Positions 8,373-17,016 of a stretch of 64,000 nt of DNA are shown here, in pieces; position 1 is the first letter of the stretch; each line of letters starts with the position of its first letter. Location of the stretch: the NCBI GenBank assembly GCA_021648725.1, contig JAKISF010000004.1, forward strand, positions 53,736 through 117,735, written 5' to 3'. Position numbers and translations under genes: made by a program. The DNA is from Bacteroidales bacterium. Lineage in GTDB: Bacteria; Bacteroidota; Bacteroidia; Bacteroidales; JAADGE01. Under the pieces are notes generated by a model, which was not told where the DNA came from, searched no databases, and worked only from the letters and a program-made list of their open reading frames with translations.

Positions 8373-9107
8373 TTAATACAAATTCCTTGCCTTAAAATTA
8401 TTTTTTATCATTTTTAAACTTCCTTTATTAAAAACTTTTTCATATTTATTCTGTTCCTTAATATCATTAAAATATTTTTGGGAAATTCTTTCTCCTGTTT
8501 GTTTATTTACATAAAACATCATCGGCTCTTTTTTTTCTTTGCTTACAAAACCTAAGTTTTTAAATGCTTCTCCCCCGCCCCAATCTAAATCAATATAGGT
8601 CATTACAGTATCGGGCTGATAATCTTTAATATATGCAGATAAAAGTTTATCAAATCCTCCTACAACGGTACAGTAATTTTTATTGCAAAATCTTAGTAAT
8701 TCAACAGAACGACTTCCGTTTTGAAATCGTCTTTGCCCCGCAAAAGTGATTATACCGTACAAGCGATTTTTGTAAAATAAGCCGTATTTTACTTTGGATT
8801 TTACGGAGCCGTATAAATGATTTTCTTTAAGAAATAAATTTGCAACAGGTTTGTCAATTTTCTTAACTGTGCATTCCCTTGCATAAACTCTCGTGCTTAA
8901 TTTTAAAATTGAAATAATCTTGCTTTTTACTATTTCAGGATTTTTAATCCACCAATCTTCATATACAATAAATTTGTTGTTTGTTTTGTCGGCTTTTGGG
9001 TATTTTTCATAAGGTAAAAAAATGAACTTTTCTTTTACGGATAAATTCAAATTATTTTCAGAAATAATCAAATCAAGAAAATCTGTAAATTCATTTATTG
9101 TTTCCAA
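8373..9107 (-). CDS. GNAT-like hypothetical protein, TTG start
   Basis: This 244-residue cytoplasmic protein has no named function. The middle part (VKYGLFYKNRLYGIITFAG, then VELLRFCNKNYCTVVGG and PDTVMTYIDLDWGGGEAFKNLGFV) resembles the acetyltransferase-like fold found in phage and homing-endonuclease-associated proteins, with a cysteine-containing CTVVGG segment before a helix. No catalytic assignment is safe. There is no in-frame ATG in the first 160 codons, and an in-frame stop lies two codons upstream of the TTG at 9107, so TTG is the most likely start. It lies 32 bases after the porU stop. A role in secretion is not implied by its fold; it could be an unrelated passenger. Confidence 0.55.
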   Translation of the reverse strand: METINEFTDFLDLIISENNLNLSVKEKFIFLPYEKYPKADKTNNKFIVYEDWWIKNPEIVKSKIISILKLSTRVYARECTVKKIDKPVANLFLKENHLYGSVKSKVKYGLFYKNRLYGIITFAGQRRFQNGSRSVELLRFCNKNYCTVVGGFDKLLSAYIKDYQPDTVMTYIDLDWGGGEAFKNLGFVSKEKKEPMMFYVNKQTGERISQKYFNDIKEQNKYEKVFNKGSLKMIKNNFKARNLY

Positions 9108-9139
9108 CTTTTAACTTTCTACTTTTAACTATTGACTTT

Positions 9140-12100
9140 CTACTTAAGTATAAGTAATTTTTCATATTTTTCGGCAATATCTCCGGTTGATGAACGAAGT
9201 TTTACTCTGTAAACATAAACTCCTCTTCCTATTCTGTTACCGAAATCGTCGGTTCCGTCCCAAGGATAAGGTCCTGCTCTGTATCCGTCAGCCAAAAAGC
9301 TTGATTCGATTGTTTTTACTAACTTTCCGGAAACGGTAAAAATTTGTATCAGAACGTCAATGTCGGTTCCGGCTTGATTGTGTTCAAAATAAAAATCGGT
9401 GTGCGTGGTAAACGGATTGGGATAATTAAGTAATCTGTCAATTGTTAAATTACCTGCTTCAATAACCAAAAATTCAATATATTCTTCAGAAGAATTATTA
9501 TAAACATCCCAAGCTTTAAACTTTAGTGTGTGCTCTCCCTGTTCCAAATTAAATAAGAAATGTTCGAGCGAACCGCTTTTATATGTATCTTCATCGGCTC
9601 TGTAATCATCATTCATTACAATAATATTTTGAATGTCGTCATCCAAAATGCCCGTAATATCATGTCCTATTCCTCCGGAAGCGGTGTTTATTCCGTGTTC
9701 ATCAAAAAGTTTTGCATAAATTCTCGGATTAACATCTGTCATTCCGCCCGAAACAAAATTTTCGTCATTCATATATAAACTGATTTCGGGTCCTGTATTA
9801 TCTTCTTCATAATCATCGGAAATATCGCCTGCCAAAAAATCAAACGAATAACCTTTTGCATCAATTGTACCGTTATGAGCATAATAACTTACTTTTCCGG
9901 TATCAACATTGAGGGCAATATCTTTCGGGACAATAAATTCAAAGTCGAAATCTCCGTTTGTAATACTTGCGGCACCTTTATAAACTGTATTATCTCTTGT
10001 TTCATAAGTGTATGCACCTATTCCGTTATTATCTTGAGTTGTAACTGTTCTTATTTTGTCGTAAACTGTCGGATAAACTATACCGTTAAAATTAGTGAGT
10101 TTATTACCGTTTTTATCTTGTAATTCGCCTGAAAAAGATGCAAGACTTAGAGCTTTTAAAGTATCAATTTCAGAAACGGGATGTCCGTTTATTGTTTTTG
10201 TAATTACTTTATTTTCTGCTGCAAATCCGAGATGCAGTGCAGGATCTCCCATTAAAAAGAAAATTAAGTTGTTATCATGGTCTTGATTAACTTTTGTTAT
10301 TCTGATAATATCTCCGAGACAATATCTTTCACCGGACTCAAAACTTCCGAACATATTCTTATACAGTTCTTTTGTTAATTGACCGTTTGAGCTTATCCAA
10401 GCAATTCTTGCTGTTGTGAACAGGGCAATTGCTCCGCCTTCGGGGTTTAAAAACACTCTTTCTCCTGCTGATGTGAACTTATAATCGTCAAATCTTGTAA
10501 ACTCACAAGTAGCTGTTACAAATAACGGTAATTTATCAAAATTCTTCCAGTCATTAATTTCGCTTATGGTAACAATTCTTTCATGGGCAAGACCGTTTTC
10601 ACCTCCGTGCCCGACATAATTTACCAACAAAGTTCCTTTTTGTATTCTGTTTGTAATTGCCTTGTTAACATCAGGGTATCTTTCACCGCCGGATTCGGTA
10701 TATTGGGTATATGCATCAAAATATATTTTTTCAATATTAAATACGGGAAAAGCAGTATCGACATAATTTGTTAGTGCCTCAGTTTGTATCATATGAATAT
10801 TTGCATCCTCGTCATCAGCAATAAAACATAATTGGTTTCTCCAATCACTGAAAGTTTCAGCATTGACATATCGTTTAATTTTTGCAATATGTTCACTTGC
10901 CTCTTGAACGGAAGTAACAGGAATACGTCCTATGCCGATATCCAAAAGACCTTCAGGTCTTGTTCCGACATCCCCCTCATTATCATCCAAATAACCAAAA
11001 AAATCATCGGTTACATCAGAATTTCCGAGACCTTCGGAAAACTCTTGTTGATAGGTTATCATAAAATTTCCGTTTATTCCTTCGCCGGATTTGTTATCAT
11101 AAGAGCCGTCACCAAACAACAACAGATATTTTAATTTATGTTCGGGCGATTTGTCATATACCATTTTTACATAATCTCTTATTGCTGAAAAATCGGGAGC
11201 TCCTGATGAAAACTCATTATAAACCTGCTGTTGTGTTACAACTTTTATCGACATATTATCCATTGTTTCATGCAAATCTTTTAATTCATTTGCTTGCGGT
11301 AAAAAATCCGGATAAGAAATAATTATCATGTCTGTATTGCCTGAAGTTGCATGCAGGTTTTGATTTTCAACATCTTTAACATCATTTAAGTCTGGTTTCA
11401 AAAAAACGGTTTTATCAAAAGCTGTAAATTCTTTTAAATTTGAGCTTTCAAGTTTAAAACTTTGAGAATTACCTTGTACTGTGGCATTTACCCTTCTCGG
11501 TTTAGTTTTATCTGTAATATCCCAAATAGTAACGGAACTTCCGGCATTACTTATATTATATCTTGTAACATTTCCCGCTCCGTATGTTTCGGAACTTCGA
11601 AACGACATCTGCCCGCTTGTAAATCTCAACTCACTTTCAGCGTTAATGAAAAAATAATCTAACCAAGATTGTGTTGCAGGGGAAGTACTGCTAAAATTAA
11701 TATTAACCGTAATATTATCAGAATTTCCGGTATTAAAATCAAATACGGTTGATGATCTGTCGGCTAAATCATAATCAAAAAAATTACTGAAATTAATATT
11801 TTGAGATGTACCGTTTACACTTACGTCAAAATATGAACTTGAAGATGTCGAAGCTGCAAAAACATTAATTTTTGCATTCTGATTATTAAGCAAGTTAGGT
11901 AATAATAATGTAAAACTCTGACTATTGTCTATATCAAAAGATTCTCCGTATAATCTTCTGCCGGTTTCGGCAATATTATATAAATCCTTCTCATGCACGG
12001 CATAAGATGAATAACTGTTTACATTATGTGTTTCCGGCAAAGAAGATTGATTTTCTATTTTTATAGTATTATTATATCCGGTATTTACATCCGAAGTTAA

Positions 12101-12919
12101 AAAATAATAAGAGTAATCTGAATAATAATGATTTACGGGTTCAAAAATGTTTTCCGATTCATTATAGTCCCAACGATCAGGTCCTTGTGCATAAAAAATA
12201 ACCGAATTATTTTCTTTTAAAATGTCGTTTTCAACCAAATCATCCGGGCGTTCGTCTCCGGCAATCATCGGTAACCATCCTGTTGCATTTCCGAATATTC
12301 TTACATTTTCAGGATTAGTAATACCTATATTTTGCAACTCATCGTATGTTAATTTATAGATTCCGCTTTCCTGTATTTTTATTCGCTTCCATGTTCCCGA
12401 ACTCAATATTGAATTATCGGCATATATTTTTTTGGCTTTATTATATTTTAATGTTTGCTTTACAACTTTCAAATCAAAGCCGACTATTTTTTCATACAAC
12501 CCTGTTGTTTTATTTTTTCTGACAGCAGAAAAATTATACTTTATATAAGGTACTCCTCTTGCAAAAAACATTTTTGACTTAAATTCAAAATCATTTGATA
12601 ACTTTTCAAGATATTTTACACCTGTTAATTCCTCGTTTGACAAAGCAATAAATTTAATGTTTTCAGGTTTTAAAGAATAGCTATAGTTTCCGTTGTAGTA
12701 TTTATCAATATTTATTTTGTTTCCGTAATAAGGCAACATATTTTTATCATATAATATATTATCAAAATCAAGTAAAGTATAGCTGTTAGTTGAGTCGATT
12801 ATTTGCTTATTCTTTTTCCAGTTAATTTTTTCGGAAAAAGTTTGAGAAAACACAGAATTATTAACAATAACAAAAGGTATTATTAATAATATCACTAATT
12901 TTATATTCTTTATAATCAT
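9140..12919 (-). CDS. porU: Type IX secretion system sortase PorU (C25 gingipain-like)
   Basis: This 1259-residue outer-membrane-associated cysteine peptidase is the T9SS sortase, which removes C-terminal sorting domains and attaches cargo to lipopolysaccharide. A signal peptide ends near residue 26 (SVFSQ). Long beta-rich N-terminal modules precede the C25 peptidase domain. The catalytic histidine sits in NYVGHGGENG (His771) and the cysteine in FVTATCEFTR (Cys805), matching gingipain-family spacing. The C-terminus keeps its own sorting-type domain (NYPNPFTTHTDF, then RGVYVYRVKL), typical of PorU. Its start codon is only six bases from that of the divergent PorP/SprF gene. Length and motifs match PorU; confidence is high. 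Confidence 0.95.
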   Translation of the reverse strand: MIIKNIKLVILLIIPFVIVNNSVFSQTFSEKINWKKNKQIIDSTNSYTLLDFDNILYDKNMLPYYGNKINIDKYYNGNYSYSLKPENIKFIALSNEELTGVKYLEKLSNDFEFKSKMFFARGVPYIKYNFSAVRKNKTTGLYEKIVGFDLKVVKQTLKYNKAKKIYADNSILSSGTWKRIKIQESGIYKLTYDELQNIGITNPENVRIFGNATGWLPMIAGDERPDDLVENDILKENNSVIFYAQGPDRWDYNESENIFEPVNHYYSDYSYYFLTSDVNTGYNNTIKIENQSSLPETHNVNSYSSYAVHEKDLYNIAETGRRLYGESFDIDNSQSFTLLLPNLLNNQNAKINVFAASTSSSSYFDVSVNGTSQNINFSNFFDYDLADRSSTVFDFNTGNSDNITVNINFSSTSPATQSWLDYFFINAESELRFTSGQMSFRSSETYGAGNVTRYNISNAGSSVTIWDITDKTKPRRVNATVQGNSQSFKLESSNLKEFTAFDKTVFLKPDLNDVKDVENQNLHATSGNTDMIIISYPDFLPQANELKDLHETMDNMSIKVVTQQQVYNEFSSGAPDFSAIRDYVKMVYDKSPEHKLKYLLLFGDGSYDNKSGEGINGNFMITYQQEFSEGLGNSDVTDDFFGYLDDNEGDVGTRPEGLLDIGIGRIPVTSVQEASEHIAKIKRYVNAETFSDWRNQLCFIADDEDANIHMIQTEALTNYVDTAFPVFNIEKIYFDAYTQYTESGGERYPDVNKAITNRIQKGTLLVNYVGHGGENGLAHERIVTISEINDWKNFDKLPLFVTATCEFTRFDDYKFTSAGERVFLNPEGGAIALFTTARIAWISSNGQLTKELYKNMFGSFESGERYCLGDIIRITKVNQDHDNNLIFFLMGDPALHLGFAAENKVITKTINGHPVSEIDTLKALSLASFSGELQDKNGNKLTNFNGIVYPTVYDKIRTVTTQDNNGIGAYTYETRDNTVYKGAASITNGDFDFEFIVPKDIALNVDTGKVSYYAHNGTIDAKGYSFDFLAGDISDDYEEDNTGPEISLYMNDENFVSGGMTDVNPRIYAKLFDEHGINTASGGIGHDITGILDDDIQNIIVMNDDYRADEDTYKSGSLEHFLFNLEQGEHTLKFKAWDVYNNSSEEYIEFLVIEAGNLTIDRLLNYPNPFTTHTDFYFEHNQAGTDIDVLIQIFTVSGKLVKTIESSFLADGYRAGPYPWDGTDDFGNRIGRGVYVYRVKLRSSTGDIAEKYEKLLILK

Positions 12920-12925
12920 TTTCAG

Positions 12926-13918
12926 ATGTTTGTTTTGTCAAAAAAAGGCAATTATTATATTTTTGTAAAACGCTGTTTTATACTATTGAGTATATTTTTA
13001 GCTCTTTTTTATTCCGTAAACGCTCAAGAAATTACTTTCTCTGATCCTTATTCTGAAAAAATATTATTTAACCCTGCATATTCAGGTCTTAATGAATGTG
13101 CTGAAATTAACTTAACTTACCGTAAAACATTTTTTAATGACTTGTACAGTTCTTCATATAATCAATACTTTAAAAAATATAACAGCGGTATCGGTTTTAT
13201 TATATCAGATTTCAGGCAAGGAAACAACGCAATTAATAATCTGAAAACTGATTTAATTTACACTTACAAACTCAATATAGGCAATAAAAAGATACTGAAT
13301 ACAGCTATTCAAATAAGTTACATCCAACAAAACATAAATACGGATAACTTAATATTTAATAATCAAATTGACCCTGTTAACGGTGTTATTTATGAAACAT
13401 CGGGAGAAACTTTCTTTAAAACCTATAAAGATTATGACTTCTCAATAGGAAGCACATACATCTCAGACAAATACAGGTTTGGATTATCTTTACATCATAT
13501 TGATAAAATATTCAAAAAAAATAATCCCGGAATAATAAATACCGGATATACAATTCATATTGGCAAGGTTTTTTCTGTAAGAAAAAGAACTAATCAGAAA
13601 TATTTTAATATATTTACACCGGAATTTATTTATAATTATCAAAACAACTCTCATCAAATTATATATGGATTTAATATAATTAATAACATTTTTTTAACAA
13701 GAATTTTTATAAAACACAATTTATTATTTAACTCAGTTTCGAGCATATTTACATTAGGGCTGAATTACAAAAACATAAGAATATCATACACTTACGATAT
13801 GTTAATGACAAAATACATTTCTCTTCCGACAGGAGGAAATCAACTATCTATAAGATATAAATTTAAGTGCAGAAAAAAAAGAAATATTAAAAACACAATA
13901 TTTTGTTCAAATATTTAG
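12926..13918 (+). CDS. PorP/SprF family type IX secretion membrane protein
   Basis: This 330-residue predicted outer-membrane beta-barrel of the PorP/SprF family is usually paired with T9SS cargo or core components. Family features are the early DPYSEKILFNPAYSGLNEC segment, which follows a signal peptide ending in VNAQ, and alternating aromatic strands such as NSGIGFIISDFRQG. The only ATG gives a long 34-residue signal region. A good promoter-like pair (TTTG 12934-12937, TATTTTTG 12958-12965, 20-base spacer) lies inside that region, so the real start may be a non-ATG codon downstream, or the motif may be accidental. It lies head-to-head with porU and is followed by gldJ. Confidence 0.85.
   Translation: MFVLSKKGNYYIFVKRCFILLSIFLALFYSVNAQEITFSDPYSEKILFNPAYSGLNECAEINLTYRKTFFNDLYSSSYNQYFKKYNSGIGFIISDFRQGNNAINNLKTDLIYTYKLNIGNKKILNTAIQISYIQQNINTDNLIFNNQIDPVNGVIYETSGETFFKTYKDYDFSIGSTYISDKYRFGLSLHHIDKIFKKNNPGIINTGYTIHIGKVFSVRKRTNQKYFNIFTPEFIYNYQNNSHQIIYGFNIINNIFLTRIFIKHNLLFNSVSSIFTLGLNYKNIRISYTYDMLMTKYISLPTGGNQLSIRYKFKCRKKRNIKNTIFCSNI
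12934..12965 (+). promoter_or_regulatory. Promoter-like pair within the 5' end of the PorP/SprF reading frame
   Basis: TTTG at 12934-12937 and TATTTTTG at 12958-12965 match the Bacteroidota -33/-7 consensus with a 20-base spacer. The pair lies downstream of the annotated ATG, so either the start is wrong or the motif is coincidental. Confidence 0.35.
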
Positions 13919-13919
13919 T

Positions 13920-13927
13920 TATATTTG
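13920..13927 (+). promoter_or_regulatory. -7 promoter element before gldJ
   Basis: TATATTTG matches TAnnTTTG exactly, just after the PorP/SprF stop and 133 bases before the gldJ ATG. A TTTG at 13902-13905 is spaced only 14 bases away, shorter than usual. If real, gldJ has a leader of over 120 bases. Confidence 0.4.
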
Positions 13928-14060
13928 TGAATTGAAAAATTAATTAAAAACAGGTTATTAAATGTAAGGAGTATAGATATTGTGCTGATTTTCAAAATAT
14001 AAAAAATCAGTTCTCTATGCAAATTCCGTCTGATTATTGAAAAAAATAAAAAAAAAACAG

Positions 14061-15578
14061 ATGAAAATGAAATTTTTATTTCCGATTGCAGCTTTTGTAG
14101 GTATGGCTTTAATTTTTAGTTCATGCGGCGGCGGCAGCAGTTCAACAGGACGAGTAGGTCTCGGAACCCACTCAACAACTACAGGTTGGATGTATAATAA
14201 TACTGAAAACGGAGGATTTGAAGTATCAACTTTTAATGAACAAAAAACCGGTCCCGGTCTTGTTTTTATTGAAGGCGGTGCTTTTCAAATGGGACGAGTA
14301 GAACAGGACATAATGTATTCATGGAATAATCTTCCCAGAAGATCTACTGTATCCTCATTTTATATGGACGAAACAGAAGTAAAAAATGTTGACTATTTAG
14401 AATATCTTTATTGGCTGAATAAAGTGTTTATTGATATGCCTCAAATATATCAAGACGCATTACCTGATACTTTAGCTTGGAGAAGAAAGTTAGCATATAA
14501 TGAACCGTTTGTAGAGTATTATTTCAGATCACCTATGTATTATACATATCCGGTTGTCGGAATAAATTGGATACAAGCAAACAAATATTGCGACTGGCGA
14601 ACCGACCGTGTTAACGAACAAATTTTAGTTGACGAAGGAATCCTTCGCTTTACTCCTGACGATCAAAACGGTGCAGAAAACTTTAATACCGAAGCATATT
14701 TTGCAGGACAGTATGATATAGGAGTTGAACGTGGTTTACCAAGCTTAAGCGGAGACGGAGAAAGAAGAGTAAAAATGGAAGACGGAATTTTATTACCGAA
14801 ATATCAATTACCTACAGAAGCTGAATGGGAATATGCAGCTTTAGCTCTATTAGGAAATTCAAAAGATTCTCCCGAAAGAATATGGTCACACAGATTGTAT
14901 CCTTGGAACGGACATTATCTAAGAAGAGACACCAAAAACGAATTAGGTCGCTTTATGGCAAACTTTAAAAGAGGAAGAGGAGACATGATGGGTGTTGCAG
15001 GTGCACTAAATGATAACGGGTCTATAACAGTACCGGTTGATTCTTATTGGCCGAATGATTTTGGGTTATTTTGTATGGCAGGAAACGTAAACGAATGGGT
15101 AAGAGATGTATATAGAGCAAACTCATCGCAAGATGTTGATGATTTTAACCCTTTCAGAGGTAATATATTTATGGTAAAAGAAAAAGATGCAGACGGAAAT
15201 TATGTTGCAAAAGACAGCCTCGGACAAATGAAATATCGATTAATGACTGATGAGGAAAGTATGGGAAGACATAATTACCAAAGAGCATATAATGTTAATT
15301 ATAAAGACGGTGATGTCCAATCAAGCGTTGTTGACGGCGATTGGTTAAGAGAAGACGACCCCGGATCTTCAAGAATGTATAAACAAGGTAATGAAAACGG
15401 TGTAGGAATGAGTTCTATGGTAACTGATAAATCCAGAGTTTATAAAGGCGGCGGATGGAGAGACAGAGCATATTGGTTAATACCCGGAAACAGAAGATTT
15501 CTTGATGAAAAAGAAGCTAGAGATGATTTAGGTTTCAGATGCTCTATGATTAGACTCGGAAGCCCCGGCGGGAATTAA
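14061..15578 (+). CDS. gldJ: Gliding motility / type IX secretion lipoprotein GldJ
   Basis: This 505-residue outer-membrane lipoprotein belongs to the SUMF1-like fold. A lipobox ends in FSSC (Cys22) after MKMKFLFPIA. GldJ-type blocks follow: STTTGWMYNN, GLVFIEGGAFQMGRVEQD, FYMDETEVKNVDYLEYLYWL, YPVVGINWIQANKYCDWR, YQLPTEAEWEYAAL, MAGNVNEWVRDVYR and a final DLGFRCSM. GldJ is needed in Flavobacterium for gliding and T9SS stability, probably by supporting the GldK ring. A TTG-initiated extension exists upstream, but ATG 14061 gives the proper signal peptide; ATG 14067 is an alternative. The neighbours porU and murF match the known Flavobacterium arrangement. A strong terminator follows. Confidence 0.9.
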   Translation: MKMKFLFPIAAFVGMALIFSSCGGGSSSTGRVGLGTHSTTTGWMYNNTENGGFEVSTFNEQKTGPGLVFIEGGAFQMGRVEQDIMYSWNNLPRRSTVSSFYMDETEVKNVDYLEYLYWLNKVFIDMPQIYQDALPDTLAWRRKLAYNEPFVEYYFRSPMYYTYPVVGINWIQANKYCDWRTDRVNEQILVDEGILRFTPDDQNGAENFNTEAYFAGQYDIGVERGLPSLSGDGERRVKMEDGILLPKYQLPTEAEWEYAALALLGNSKDSPERIWSHRLYPWNGHYLRRDTKNELGRFMANFKRGRGDMMGVAGALNDNGSITVPVDSYWPNDFGLFCMAGNVNEWVRDVYRANSSQDVDDFNPFRGNIFMVKEKDADGNYVAKDSLGQMKYRLMTDEESMGRHNYQRAYNVNYKDGDVQSSVVDGDWLREDDPGSSRMYKQGNENGVGMSSMVTDKSRVYKGGGWRDRAYWLIPGNRRFLDEKEARDDLGFRCSMIRLGSPGGN

Positions 15579-15598
15579 AAAATTAAACTAAATATAAT

Positions 15599-15627
15599 AA
15601 AAGACCTCTATTTGAGGTCTTTTTTTT
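15599..15627 (+). terminator. Rho-independent terminator after gldJ
   Basis: A 10-base-pair stem (AAAAGACCTC / GAGGTCTTTT, 5-base loop TATTT) is followed by a run of T. It separates gldJ from murF and lies inside the longest possible upstream extension of murF, which supports the later murF ATG. Confidence 0.9.
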
Positions 15628-15634
15628 ATATTCG
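15627..15634 (+). promoter_or_regulatory. -7-like element before murF
   Basis: TATATTCG matches TAnnTTTG at all but one position and lies 16 bases before the murF ATG at 15651, immediately after the gldJ terminator. Confidence 0.45.
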
Positions 15635-15650
15635 CATTTTTAAAATTATA

Positions 15651-16961
15651 ATGAAAATCTCGGAACTTTATAATATCTTCTTAAATAACCCGAATATATC
15701 AACCGACAGCAGAACAATTAAAAACGGAGATATATTTTGGGCTTTAAAAGGAGATAATTTTGACGGAAGTCAATATGTAAATCTTGCAATTCAAAAAGGA
15801 GCATCTTTTGCAATAACCGATAATACAAAATATCTAAATAAAAAAAAATGTATTGTTGTTGAAAACAGTTTAATATCTCTCCAAGAATTAGCAGCATTTC
15901 ACAGAAAAAAATTAAAAATTCCGATTATTGCCATTACGGGAACGAACGGAAAAACAACAACCAAAGAGTTAATAACACATGTTCTGCTGAAAAAATATAA
16001 AGTTAAATCTACGACCGGAAACTTCAATAATCATATAGGAGTGCCTCTTACATTACTTTCATTCGACAAAACAACAAAAATAGGAGTTGTTGAAATGGGA
16101 GCAAATCACCCCGGAGAGATTGAAACTCTTTGTAATATTGCTGTTCCGGATTACGGTTTAATAACAAATATAGGAAAAGCACACCTCAAAGGTTTCGGGT
16201 CATTCAACGGGCTTATTAATACAAAAAAAGAACTGTATCAATCAATCGAAAAGAATAAAGGAATAATTTTTTTAAATGAAGATAATAAACTTTTAACAAA
16301 CCTGCTTGCCTCGCAAAAAACCGTAAATTACGGCACAAATAAAAATGTTTTTTGCAAAGGGAAACTAATAGCTTCTGACCCTTTTGTAAATATAATAATT
16401 GATAATGTAAAAATTAAATCAAAGCTTATAGGCAGCTTTAATTTTGAAAACATTTTAGCTGCTGCTTGTATCGGAAAATATTTTAAAATTGAGATAAATA
16501 AGATAAAACAAGCAATCGAAAATTATATTCCTGAAAATAACAGATCTCAAATAATAAAAAAAGACTCCTTAAATATTATACTTGATGCATACAACGCTAA
16601 CCCTACAAGTATGTCTTTGGCAATTGATAATTTTATAAATATTAAGCAAGAAAATAAAGTTCTTATTTTAGGAGATATGTTCGAGCTCGGAGAATATGCA
16701 CAAGAAGAACACACAAATATTTTAAAAAAGTTGGTAAAACTTAAACAAAAAAACAATAAAACACGTATATATATAGTCGGGAATATTTTCCGTTCCGTTT
16801 ATTCGGAAAAATATCAAAATGAAAACATAGAATCATTTCAAACAACTGACGAATTAATAAATAACCTTTCAAATATTAAGTTTAATAAATCTTGGTTTTT
16901 AATTAAAGGTTCCAGAGGCATGAAATTAGAAGAAACCATAAAATATATTAATGCACATTAA
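15651..16961 (+). CDS. murF: UDP-N-acetylmuramoyl-tripeptide--D-alanyl-D-alanine ligase MurF
   Basis: This 436-residue cytoplasmic Mur ligase adds D-Ala-D-Ala to UDP-MurNAc-tripeptide using ATP, the last cytosolic peptide step of peptidoglycan synthesis. It shows the MurF N-terminal substrate domain with STDSRTIKNGDIFWALKG, the ATP-binding loop ITGTNGKTTTKE (about residues 95-106), FNNHIGVPLTLL, EMGANHPGEI, and the C-terminal LDAYNANPTSM and LILGDMFELGEY blocks. ATG 15651 was chosen because the longer frame uses a TTG that lies within the upstream terminator. It is commonly found beside gldJ in Bacteroidota. The length is normal for MurF. Confidence 0.95.
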   Translation: MKISELYNIFLNNPNISTDSRTIKNGDIFWALKGDNFDGSQYVNLAIQKGASFAITDNTKYLNKKKCIVVENSLISLQELAAFHRKKLKIPIIAITGTNGKTTTKELITHVLLKKYKVKSTTGNFNNHIGVPLTLLSFDKTTKIGVVEMGANHPGEIETLCNIAVPDYGLITNIGKAHLKGFGSFNGLINTKKELYQSIEKNKGIIFLNEDNKLLTNLLASQKTVNYGTNKNVFCKGKLIASDPFVNIIIDNVKIKSKLIGSFNFENILAAACIGKYFKIEINKIKQAIENYIPENNRSQIIKKDSLNIILDAYNANPTSMSLAIDNFINIKQENKVLILGDMFELGEYAQEEHTNILKKLVKLKQKNNKTRIYIVGNIFRSVYSEKYQNENIESFQTTDELINNLSNIKFNKSWFLIKGSRGMKLEETIKYINAH

Positions 16962-16990
16962 TGTGCAACCAAAGTCTTACTAAGCAATCT

Positions 16991-16998
16991 TATACTTG
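16991..16998 (+). promoter_or_regulatory. -7-like element before the M14 carboxypeptidase
   Basis: TATACTTG differs from TAnnTTTG at one position and lies 18 bases before the ATG at 17017. Confidence 0.35.
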
Positions 16999-17016
16999 TA
17001 TTTAAATTAAAATGAA

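Noticed and set aside
9108..9145. Short direct repeat of ACTTTCTACTT between porU and the GNAT-like gene
   Set aside because: Only two 11-base copies in low-complexity AT-rich spacer; no sign of a mobile element or CRISPR repeat.
15612..15650. Upstream extension of murF
   Set aside because: Needs a TTG inside a strong terminator hairpin; the ATG at 15651 matches MurF family starts.
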